From positions 1 through 22,399 of IMG/VR virus record IMGVR_UViG_3300032242_000852: a stretch of DNA of 22,399 nt, one strand, 5' to 3'. Below, piece by piece: positions 16,402 through 21,959 of the stretch. Position 1 is the first letter of the stretch. Each line of letters opens with the position of its first letter. A program made the translations under genes and the position numbers. Source of the DNA: a virus. The notes beneath the pieces were generated by a model, which was not told the DNA's origin, made no database searches, and saw only the letters and a list, made by a program, of their open reading frames with translations.

Positions 16402-17667
16402 TTATTTATAGTAGGCTACATTACCATATGGTGGGATTATGGAATCGTTTCCATGGATGATAAACAGGGTATCGCAATAGTCCTCATCACCCCAGCTACC
16501 GCATGGATAACCGTCTGTAAACATGATGAACTTTTTAGGTACCAAATCCTCATCTTTCATGAAACGGAAATTAGCTTCGAAATCAGTACCACCTCCGCCT
16601 TTGACTTGATAGCTGTTAATGTCATCTGCTGTGTCTCCAGTAAATTGAGCATAGTTATAAACTTCGGTATCGAAGCACCAAATGTCCAATTTAAAGTCTA
16701 CGTATTCTTCCATGATACCTTTGACTTCTGAAATAAAGTCTTTGGCTTGATCGTCAGTAATACTACCGCTCATGTCGATAGCACAACTAACATCGATAGT
16801 TTCTTCGTTCATAAGTCCTGGCAGGATAGCACCGCTCATTTGACTCTTGCGGTTAGGACGAGCAAAGCTAAAATTATTTTTAACGATGCTTTGGATTTGC
16901 ATACGCAGAAGCTGTCGCCAATCCATCTTAGGCTCAGTGAAGTCTTGTATCATACGAGCGATACCTGCTGGTATACGACCAGCGCCTGCGGCCTGTGCGG
17001 CACTAATCATAGCTTCCTTGATCTCATCACGGATGGCTTTCTTTTCTTCAGGAGTCAGTTTAGGACGACCGCCCTTACCTTCCTTATCGCCATCTTTGCC
17101 TTGACCATCTTTGCTGTCGCCATCACCTTCATTATCATCCAAGTGATCATCGAGCAATTCACCTAATTGATTCAAATCAATTTTAATAGCTTTTTCTTCC
17201 AAGTCGGCGTAGATCTTTTCGTAGGACCAGCCGCGATATTTGTCGTCTTGGAAGATTTGTATCATGTGAGGAACATCACCGATGCGCTCATCTTTAAGGA
17301 TTTGGTTAGCCGCATAGTCTGCCGCAATATTAGAAAGTTGGGGATCACGTTCATTACGGCGTCCCATATGATCAAACACATTATGTAAAACTTCATGTGC
17401 AAACCCAAACTCTGTTTCACGTGGAGTAAGTTTATCTACGAAGCCCACATTGTAGTAAAATGTACGACCATCTGTAGCCAAAGTAGAACACCAATTGCTG
17501 GCGTCTACTAACTTCATGCGAGTAGCAAGATTACCAAAGAATGGATGCTTGAGTAAAAGTCCTACACGAGCTGTAGTTAGCTTTTCTATTACTTTATTTT
17601 TCTCTGCATCTGTATAGACACGATCTTTGTCTACTTTTTTAGTTTTTTCCTGCTTCATTACTGCCAT
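16402..17667 (-). CDS. VWA protein with HExxH metallopeptidase-like N-terminal domain (DUF2201 type), partner of MoxR ATPase
   Basis: 421 aa; GGAG at 17674-17677 lies 6 nt before the ATG. The N-terminal domain (about 25-150) has HEVLH at 91-95, a further His at 100 and NIAADYAANQ at 113-122, as in the metallopeptidase-like half of DUF2201 proteins. Residues about 170-205 form an acidic, Gly/Asp/Lys-rich low-complexity linker (DGDGDSKDGQGKDGD type). Residues about 206-285 are helical. The C-terminal VWA domain (about 290-421) has an intact MIDAS: D298-M-S300-G-S302, T361 in GGGGTDF and D385 in FTDG. Such proteins typically work with MoxR AAA+ ATPases, as the one encoded at 17939-19024, in ATP-driven maturation or remodelling of target proteins. 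Cobaltochelatase CobT is an alternative, but the HExxH domain fits DUF2201 better. Protease activity is unproven. Confidence 0.9.
   Translation of the reverse strand: MAVMKQEKTKKVDKDRVYTDAEKNKVIEKLTTARVGLLLKHPFFGNLATRMKLVDASNWCSTLATDGRTFYYNVGFVDKLTPRETEFGFAHEVLHNVFDHMGRRNERDPQLSNIAADYAANQILKDERIGDVPHMIQIFQDDKYRGWSYEKIYADLEEKAIKIDLNQLGELLDDHLDDNEGDGDSKDGQGKDGDKEGKGGRPKLTPEEKKAIRDEIKEAMISAAQAAGAGRIPAGIARMIQDFTEPKMDWRQLLRMQIQSIVKNNFSFARPNRKSQMSGAILPGLMNEETIDVSCAIDMSGSITDDQAKDFISEVKGIMEEYVDFKLDIWCFDTEVYNYAQFTGDTADDINSYQVKGGGGTDFEANFRFMKDEDLVPKKFIMFTDGYPCGSWGDEDYCDTLFIIHGNDSIIPPYGNVAYYK
16403..16410 (-). promoter_or_regulatory. Exact T4-late promoter box TATAAATA
   Basis: The minus strand reads TATAAATA, an exact match to the T4 late -10 consensus, made from the last codons and stop of the VWA gene (Tyr-Lys-stop). 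The predicted start near 16397 would transcribe the three small genes 16389-15218 separately from the early VWA transcript. The leader would be only about 8 nt, which weakens the case; the octamer could also be a coincidence of codons. Confidence 0.45.
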
Positions 17668-17698
17668 AAGTTACTCCATAAGTTCAGTGTATATTAAT

Positions 17699-17727
17699 AT
17701 TATATAGTCTTTTTACCAGATTGTCAA
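17699..17727 (-). promoter_or_regulatory. Perfect sigma-70 promoter upstream of the VWA gene
   Basis: The minus strand has TTGACA (17722-17727), a 17-nt spacer, and TATAAT (17699-17704), an exact consensus. The predicted start near 17692 gives a leader of about 25 nt containing the GGAG ribosome site. The -35 overlaps the TGA stop of the 55-aa gene. The region just downstream includes the palindrome ATATTAATAT (17691-17700), a possible operator. Confidence 0.9.
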
Positions 17728-17891
17728 TAGTTTTCTTTGACAAAATAATACTCGGGCTTGGGATACTTTTCCAAAAGCTCTTTCTCCTTGATGAACTCGT
17801 TCATTTTTGGAGCAGTAAAAAACATTTGATGGAATACAGATTTATGAGTTTTAGATTCGATTATACTTAGGTACCAAGATTTTACAGCCAT
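17724..17891 (-). CDS. 55-aa protein of unknown function between the MoxR and VWA genes
   Basis: A short reading frame of 55 codons with AAGG at 17901-17904, 9 nt before the ATG. The product begins MAVKSWYLSIIESKTHKS, continues with FHQMFFTAPKMNEFIKEKE and ends KYPKPEYYFVKENY. It is Lys/Glu/Tyr/Phe-rich and hydrophilic, with no membrane segment or recognised motif. It starts 24 nt after the terminator hairpin of the MoxR gene, and its stop codon lies inside the -35 of the VWA promoter. No good promoter of its own is visible, so it is probably read by read-through of the terminator. Its position suggests a link to the MoxR-VWA pair, but that is inference. Its size is below common ORF cut-offs, so annotation pipelines may miss it. 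Confidence 0.68.
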   Translation of the reverse strand: MAVKSWYLSIIESKTHKSVFHQMFFTAPKMNEFIKEKELLEKYPKPEYYFVKENY

Positions 17892-17914
17892 TTTATTTTT
17901 CCTTTTTTATAGTG

Positions 17915-17940
17915 AAAAAGGGCCCCGAAGGGCCCTTTTT
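17915..17940 (-). terminator. Strong terminator with UUCG tetraloop after the MoxR gene
   Basis: Minus-strand RNA forms AAAAAGGGCCC-UUCG-GGGCCCUUUUU, an 11-bp stem closed by C-G around the extra-stable UUCG loop and followed by five U. It begins at the last bases of the MoxR stop codon (17939-17941). The UUCG reads correctly only on the minus strand, matching the direction of transcription. Confidence 0.93.
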
Positions 17941-19024
17941 AGTTCTCCATTGCAACCATTACGTATTTGCCGTAGTTCTCATGGAACCTATCAAAGTTCT
18001 TGAGCTTGCTAGCGTCAAACGGTAATTGGTAATTAGTGAGCGCAACTTTGGAACCCATTACAACTAATTCGGTTGGGAAATTATCCATCATAAATCCGAA
18101 GAAGTTATCTGCCATTTCGTTCCAGTTCTTGGCTTTCTTTTCCCAAGAATTTTGGAGCTCATAGCACATACTAATTGTCAAAGAGTACATCGCGGAGATT
18201 TCTTTGATGTCCATCTTTTTAACCTTGCCATCGAGGATATCTTCTGGCTTAGGCATCTGTTTAGCTACCTTGCGGTGAGCCATAAACTTAACAGCAAGTC
18301 CTTCACCAATAGCACCTGCAACCAAGTCGGTAAGGGTCGATTCTGGCAAATCGTCATCCCACAGTAAATCGCTTACAAATGACCAAGAGCGTGGAGTAGC
18401 GAAAGAACGTGAGCTGGATTTTGGATCATAATCGTAAAGATCATTTTTTGCAAAACCTACATAACCAACGACTTGTTCGTGGATCTTGTTAGCGACAGCC
18501 CATTCTTGCCAGTCATCAAAACTAGGTTTTAGTTCCAAGTGTAGGAAGCGATTAGCCAACGGAGCAGGCATACGATATGTTACACCCTTATCACCCTCGC
18601 GGTTACCAGCGGCAACAATGCTAACACCTTTTGGCAAATGATATGTACCGACACGGCGGTTCAAAATCAGCTGATAAGCCGCGGCCTGTGTAGCAGGAGC
18701 CGCAGAGTTAAGTTCGTCTAAGAACAGTACTGCGGTACTATCTGGATCTGCAGGAAGCTCAATTGGAGGAGCCCATTGCATGGTTTTTTGTTCTGGGTGA
18801 TAAAAAGGAATACCTTTAATATCGGTAGGTTCCCACAAGCTCAAACGAACGTCGATAACGTCACGACCTTGTTCAGCCGCAATTTGGTGGATAATATCTG
18901 ATTTGCCAATACCTGGAGGGCCCCACATGAAAACTGGGCGACCAACTTTAAAGCATTTACGGATAGCCGCTTTGGCTTCGTTGGGCGATTGTGTACGATT
19001 AGTACTGACTTCTGCTCTTGCCAT
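17939..19024 (-). CDS. MoxR-type AAA+ ATPase
   Basis: 361 aa; AGAGGA at 19030-19035 is 5 nt before the ATG. The AAA+ core is complete. Walker A is GPPGIGKS (35-42), Walker B VLFLDE (99-104), sensor 1 is AAGNRE around N141, the arginine finger is in LANRF (R159) and a sensor-2-like ATPRSW has R212. The order and the short N-terminus fit the MoxR/AAA_5 group. These ATPases form hexameric rings that work with a VWA protein, here encoded two genes downstream, to remodel or insert cofactors into target complexes. In cyanophages a CobS-like ATPase of the same superfamily is common, so CobS is an alternative name; the partner's HExxH domain argues for a general MoxR-DUF2201 pair. It has its own sigma-70 promoter and terminator, so it is a monocistronic unit, probably early. 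The C-terminal third (about 220-361) is helical and less typical. Confidence 0.93.
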   Translation of the reverse strand: MARAEVSTNRTQSPNEAKAAIRKCFKVGRPVFMWGPPGIGKSDIIHQIAAEQGRDVIDVRLSLWEPTDIKGIPFYHPEQKTMQWAPPIELPADPDSTAVLFLDELNSAAPATQAAAYQLILNRRVGTYHLPKGVSIVAAGNREGDKGVTYRMPAPLANRFLHLELKPSFDDWQEWAVANKIHEQVVGYVGFAKNDLYDYDPKSSSRSFATPRSWSFVSDLLWDDDLPESTLTDLVAGAIGEGLAVKFMAHRKVAKQMPKPEDILDGKVKKMDIKEISAMYSLTISMCYELQNSWEKKAKNWNEMADNFFGFMMDNFPTELVVMGSKVALTNYQLPFDASKLKNFDRFHENYGKYVMVAMEN

Positions 19025-19079
19025 TTTGTTCCTCTGTTAAAAAGTTAAAATAGAAAACTGTAACGCTCACTATGTATAT

Positions 19080-19108
19080 AGTATAACGCCGTTAGCAGAT
19101 AAAGTCAA
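19080..19108 (-). promoter_or_regulatory. Near-consensus sigma-70 promoter upstream of the MoxR gene
   Basis: The minus strand has TTGACT (19103-19108), a 17-nt spacer, and TATACT (19080-19085): five of six matches in each element with ideal spacing. Predicted start near 19073, leader about 49 nt. An inverted repeat, ACTAT-N4-ATAGT (19069-19082), overlaps the -10 and start region and could be an operator. Confidence 0.85.
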
Positions 19109-19128
19109 CAACTGGTTTGTCCAAAATA

Positions 19129-19146
19129 CGTTGTATTTTTACAACG
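19129..19146 (-). terminator. Weak AT-rich hairpin at the end of the preceding gene
   Basis: Perfect inverted repeat CGTTGTA-N4-TACAACG that overlaps the TAA stop of the 130-aa gene and is followed on the minus strand by TATTTTGG. The stem is only 7 bp and the U-tract is interrupted, so it may be a weak terminator or an RNA-processing or stability hairpin separating this gene from the MoxR unit. Confidence 0.4.
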
Positions 19147-19531
19147 ACTTTTTGCTTTCGGTCATGCTCCAGCCGTACTTGTGGAGGTCTCCCGAAAAGA
19201 GGATTAATTGAAAAGCAGTTTTTTCTTTGTAGACATGCAGAGTCTTTTTATTTTCCCAGTACCAAGGACCGTCTAAGAAACGATCCATCCATATGAGAAC
19301 TTGATTGGTTATTACTGTATCTGGACTTAGATCTATAGGATAACATTTGATATCTAGCTCAGACAAGACAGTATGACCGTATTCGGTTATGCCCCAACCA
19401 CCTTCGTCTTTGTGTCTTGGGTTCTTCCAAAAGACATTTTTGAAACGTTCTAGTGTTTGTGGTTTTACAGAGATTTGGTTGTAGATATTCTCTGTAAATT
19501 CCTGTTTAGGATTGTTGCTTGATTTCTTCAC
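19139..19531 (-). CDS. Hypothetical phage protein, GTG start
   Basis: 130 aa. The frame starts with GTG at 19531, within the last codons of the upstream gene (26-nt overlap), with no clear Shine-Dalgarno; the next internal Met is about residue 82, so GTG with coupling is the best choice. The sequence begins KKSSNNPKQEFTENIY, then QTLERFKNVFWKNPRHKDEG, GWGITEYGHTVLSEL, VITNQVLIWMDRFLDGPWYW and ends with FQLILFSGDLHKYGW. It is Trp-rich (7) and likely a compact alpha/beta domain. The YWEN-LHVY-LILFSGDL layout recalls small unknown proteins of T4-like marine phages, but I cannot assign a family. It is last in the leftward group before the 114-bp gap holding the MoxR promoter. Confidence 0.75.
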   Translation of the reverse strand: MKKSSNNPKQEFTENIYNQISVKPQTLERFKNVFWKNPRHKDEGGWGITEYGHTVLSELDIKCYPIDLSPDTVITNQVLIWMDRFLDGPWYWENKKTLHVYKEKTAFQLILFSGDLHKYGWSMTESKKSL

Positions 19532-19799
19532 CGGTAGTTAACTTATATACAGAGAAGTCATTGCAGTTGAACATCTTGTTGAGTTTTTCTGCGAGATTGA
19601 AAGCGTGACCGCTATTTGAAAAACTAACCTTTTTGTATTTTGGTCCTAGCTGATGCGCGATGATGCTAGTGGTTTTTAGGTTAACGGGGCGAGCCTTATA
19701 AAATACTGCCCAAATGGCTTCCGCTTCCAAAACCTGCTCAGTTTTGTAATTCTTCTTGTTTGTGATCTCTAATAATACTTTAGGCTTAGGGCGGCTCAT
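19506..19799 (-). CDS. Small conserved phage protein, unknown function
   Basis: 97 aa. The start at 19799 is chosen because GGAG (19808-19811) is 8 nt upstream; a longer frame from 19823 would place the Shine-Dalgarno inside the coding region. The product begins MSRPKPKVLLEITNKK and has YKTEQVLEAEAIWAVFYK, PVNLKTTS, LGPKYKKVSFSNSGHA and FNLAEKLNKMFNC. The basic Lys-rich surface and PKYKKVSFSNSGHAFNLA segment suggest nucleic acid or small-partner binding, but this is speculation. From memory similar short proteins occur in cyanophages. A late-type TAATAAATA box lies about 26 nt upstream. Its end overlaps the downstream GTG-start gene by 26 nt. Confidence 0.78.
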   Translation of the reverse strand: MSRPKPKVLLEITNKKNYKTEQVLEAEAIWAVFYKARPVNLKTTSIIAHQLGPKYKKVSFSNSGHAFNLAEKLNKMFNCNDFSVYKLTTGEEIKQQS

Positions 19800-19807
19800 A
19801 AGTGCGT

Positions 19808-19811
19808 CTCC
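19808..19811 (-). promoter_or_regulatory. Ribosome binding site deciding the 19799 start
   Basis: GGAG on the minus strand, 8 nt before ATG 19799. It decides against the longer frame from 19823. Confidence 0.7.
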
Positions 19812-19824
19812 AAATATACGCACT

Positions 19825-19833
19825 TATTTATTA
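19825..19833 (-). promoter_or_regulatory. Late-type promoter box variant (TAATAAATA)
   Basis: The minus strand reads TAATAAATA in a 19-nt gap between genes; AATAAATA differs from TATAAATA at one base. A predicted start near 19819 gives a leader of about 20 nt carrying the GGAG site, a layout better than that of the other late-type boxes here. It would drive the genes at 19799 and 19531. Confidence 0.45.
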
Positions 19834-19842
19834 TATTTGTAC

Positions 19843-20079
19843 TTAAAAGCCGCCACCGTCCATCTGGACTTGTACCACTTCTTCTTGTGGAGTTTGTTGT
19901 TGTAGTTGATGTATAATAGCGTCTAATTCGCCACTTAGACGTGTCATGATAACAGTTAGGCTAGCGGCTAACTGCTCGGCTTCATCTATAGGCAGATTTA
20001 CTACTTTTTGATGCGATTTTGAAGCGATTCTAACCTTATTTAGGTAGTTTTCTACTGGAATTGTGTTTAAAGGTTGCAT
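19843..20079 (-). CDS. Small conserved phage protein ending MDGGGF, unknown function
   Basis: 78 aa. The ATG is one base past the previous stop (TAATATG), with no Shine-Dalgarno, so translation is probably coupled. The sequence begins MQPLNTIPVENYLNKVRIA, then SKSHQKVVNLPIDEAEQLAA, a helix SLTVIMTRLSGELDAIIHQL, and a terminal VQVQMDGGGF. Short proteins with the NKVR-A-KS pattern and a final MDGG(x) are, from memory, found in T4-like marine phages without function. The N-terminal YLNKVR and the helical middle suggest a small dimer or partner protein. It lies in the exonuclease-linked cluster. Confidence 0.8.
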   Translation of the reverse strand: MQPLNTIPVENYLNKVRIASKSHQKVVNLPIDEAEQLAASLTVIMTRLSGELDAIIHQLQQQTPQEEVVQVQMDGGGF

Positions 20080-20080
20080 A

Positions 20081-20578
20081 TTAACGATTCATTGCTGTTA
20101 GCACAGTCTTCATTTCTACTTCTGTTTTAAACGGGCCTCTATGATCATAGCGTTCTAGTGTGATTAATTTTGGACAAAAACTCTTAACCCATCCTTTGCG
20201 GAACTTGATCACATAATAGCCTGCACAATATTGGCTCTTTGATTTACCGCTTTTGGAGTAAATTGGTAACTTTTTACGAACATCATATACTGGATTAAAC
20301 GGCTTGCTAGAACAAGGAAACTCATAAATCGAATGATCCTTGGCTAGAGTTTTTTCTTCTGCGGACTTCTTAGCACGTTCTTTTTTCAACTGCTCTTCAT
20401 TGATAGTGATTCCAAATAGAGTTTGAAAAACAGCCAAGTCTGCAATATCGACTTTTTGTCCTTTGCGCATGAAAGAATAACCTTTCTTTTCTTTGCTCAA
20501 AGTACCTAGTTTTTCACCCTCTGCTTCTACTATCCAATACTTGCCATCTATAACTGGTTTAGCTTGTGCTTCTGTCAT
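20081..20578 (-). CDS. Conserved T4-like phage protein, unknown function
   Basis: 165 aa; AGAGGA at 20583-20588 is 4 nt before the ATG. The N-terminal about 65 residues include YWIVEAEGEKLGTLSKEKKGY and a stretch KVDIADLAVFQTLFGI. A charged linker (KKERAKKSAEEKTLAK) follows. The C-terminal domain (about 90-165) is the best conserved part: YEFPCSSKPFNPVYDV, KKLPIYSKSGKSKSQYC, AGYYVIKFRKGWVKSFCPK and TLERYDHRGPFKTE. From memory the second half is nearly invariant across cyanophage-like myoviruses, and its basic, aromatic character suggests nucleic-acid binding, but no function is known to me. C89, C117 and C136 (approximate) could bind metal; there is no clear zinc-finger spacing. It lies 14 nt downstream of the exonuclease gene. 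Confidence 0.82.
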   Translation of the reverse strand: MTEAQAKPVIDGKYWIVEAEGEKLGTLSKEKKGYSFMRKGQKVDIADLAVFQTLFGITINEEQLKKERAKKSAEEKTLAKDHSIYEFPCSSKPFNPVYDVRKKLPIYSKSGKSKSQYCAGYYVIKFRKGWVKSFCPKLITLERYDHRGPFKTEVEMKTVLTAMNR

Positions 20579-20592
20579 AATTTCCTCTTGTC

Positions 20593-21582
20593 TTAAATCT
20601 GTGTGTATCTAGCACTAAATGGATCTGCATAGCTTTCTATTTGCTCAGTAACTTTTACCAGATCGTAGGTGCTACAAAACTTAATTAGCCTAATTCCAAC
20701 CTGTGGTAAATTTTTCTTTTTGTCAATTTCTTGAGCAATAGTTTCTGCGATCAGCTCTTTAATTTCATCTGGCTGGGCAGTAAGATCGCACAACTTAACA
20801 TTTCGATTGTAGTCGTCTAACACGCGATGTTCTACACCTTCGTGGTCTACCCACTTCTGCAACATCATATTGTTCCAATTATATCCGCGGTCGTTTCGAT
20901 CTGCAAATGCTTCTCTAAGGCCCACTTTGTTTTTAGTGCCTTTTTCTCGGACTCCGGGATAAGCAGAAAAGATGTTGTCTGACGTGTCTCCTCGCATACA
21001 CTTTTCGAATAAGAGCCATTCTGGGTCTGGAGCAGGCTTGGTAGTTTTTGTTTTCTTGTCAACAACTGGTTTCCCCTTTTCATCAAAATAACCTTCGTGT
21101 GTAGTAGTAACACCACTAACACCGTTATACTGTCTTACGTTGGGCGCAATCAACTGTGCAAAGTCGCCATCTGTTGAAATGATAACATGATTATCATTTG
21201 GGTGTGCTTGTATAAAACCTGCTATTAAATCATCTGCTTCTAATTGGGGATGTTGCAAAACTGTACAGTTAGTTTTTTCGTGTATGAATTGTTTAAAGTC
21301 ATCGAATGTTTCCCAGAATATTTTATCTTCTTCTGCATCTCGGGGACTTAGGGCATCTCTAGCCACCTGTCGATTTCGCTTGTAAGGCTCATAATGATCC
21401 TTACGCCAGCTACGACCTTCTAGGCAGAATATGACATGTTTCCCGTCAAAATCTTTCCATGCTTTGCGCACAGAGTTTAACAACACGTGTAAGCTCATTC
21501 CTACTTTTTCTGAAATGTCTCCACGTACCACATGCCTTGCACGGAAAAATGTATTTGCCGTATCTACCAAAATATATGTCAT
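20593..21582 (-). CDS. rnh: 5'-3' exonuclease / flap endonuclease, T4 RNase H type
   Basis: 329 aa, close to the about 305 aa of T4 RNase H. The FEN-family acidic clusters are visible: D7 (ILVDTAN), E115-D117-D118 (LEADDLIA), D138 and D140 (STDGDFAQL) and D199/D202 (GDTSDNI), followed by the helix-three-turn-helix region about 203-226 (YPGVREKGTKNK). Basic residues around 57-75 (EGRSWRKDHYEPYKRNR) form the conserved arch/DNA-contact part. The role is removal of RNA primers and 5' flaps from lagging-strand fragments during phage replication, with DNA ligase and DNA polymerase. The ATG overlaps the previous stop (TAATG) and has a weak GGAAG upstream, so translation is coupled to the 125-aa gene. 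It is the only replication gene in the window. Confidence 0.93.
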   Translation of the reverse strand: MTYILVDTANTFFRARHVVRGDISEKVGMSLHVLLNSVRKAWKDFDGKHVIFCLEGRSWRKDHYEPYKRNRQVARDALSPRDAEEDKIFWETFDDFKQFIHEKTNCTVLQHPQLEADDLIAGFIQAHPNDNHVIISTDGDFAQLIAPNVRQYNGVSGVTTTHEGYFDEKGKPVVDKKTKTTKPAPDPEWLLFEKCMRGDTSDNIFSAYPGVREKGTKNKVGLREAFADRNDRGYNWNNMMLQKWVDHEGVEHRVLDDYNRNVKLCDLTAQPDEIKELIAETIAQEIDKKKNLPQVGIRLIKFCSTYDLVKVTEQIESYADPFSARYTQI

Positions 21583-21959
21583 TAACTAACTTCCGATCTA
21601 CCGTTGCCGATGTTTGTTACGTTTATGTATCCAGCACCGCGGCGTTCCATACCAATCTGTTCTTCCATTGCGACATCTCTGCACAAGTCCTTGAACCATG
21701 CGTCAACGATAGCTTCTTCTGAATCGCCGCGATACCCTGCTTCTCTTAATTGTATAATAAAATACTCGTTCCAGTCAAGCTCAAAAAAGCCATTCCTGAT
21801 GTTTTCTTTATTGACATGAGTAGTCAGAACAGATATATAAGGCTCTTTTTTGGCTGTTGCGGCCTCTTTTGGATTTAGAGTTTCTGGATGTACTACATAT
21901 TTCTTTGCTTCTTTTTTACCTTTAAAATTGGTAAAAAACTTTTTAATCTTCTCAATCAT
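21582..21959 (-). CDS. Conserved T4-like phage protein, unknown function, translationally coupled to the exonuclease
   Basis: 125 aa. The start at 21959 is chosen because GGAG (21967-21970) is 7 nt upstream and the ATG overlaps the previous stop as ATGA; the longer frame from 21983 adds eight residues that overlap the upstream gene and lack a Shine-Dalgarno. The N-terminus is a Lys-rich helix (MIEKIKKFFTNFKGKKEAKK). Next come YVVHPETLNPKEAATAKKEP, YISVLTTHVNKENI and a core ELDWNEYFIIQLREAGYRG, EAIVDAWFKDLCRDV, then a C-terminal INVTNIGNGRSEVS. From memory the same order, oxygenase then this protein then RNase H, recurs in cyanophages, so it may be functionally linked to replication, but no function is known. 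No catalytic motif or membrane segment is visible. Confidence 0.83.
   Translation of the reverse strand: MIEKIKKFFTNFKGKKEAKKYVVHPETLNPKEAATAKKEPYISVLTTHVNKENIRNGFFELDWNEYFIIQLREAGYRGDSEEAIVDAWFKDLCRDVAMEEQIGMERRGAGYINVTNIGNGRSEVS

Noticed and set aside
16747-17166. 139-aa frame on the plus strand
   Set aside because: Antisense to the well-supported VWA gene, with no ribosome site; a shadow.
17892-17914. TATAAA upstream of the 55-aa gene as a promoter
   Set aside because: No -35 at the right distance, and a start from it would fall within the ribosome site.
16402-19024. Naming the pair CobS and CobT (cobaltochelatase)
   Set aside because: CobS is plausible for the ATPase superfamily, but the partner's HExxH domain fits the DUF2201 type rather than CobT, and no other cobalamin gene is present.
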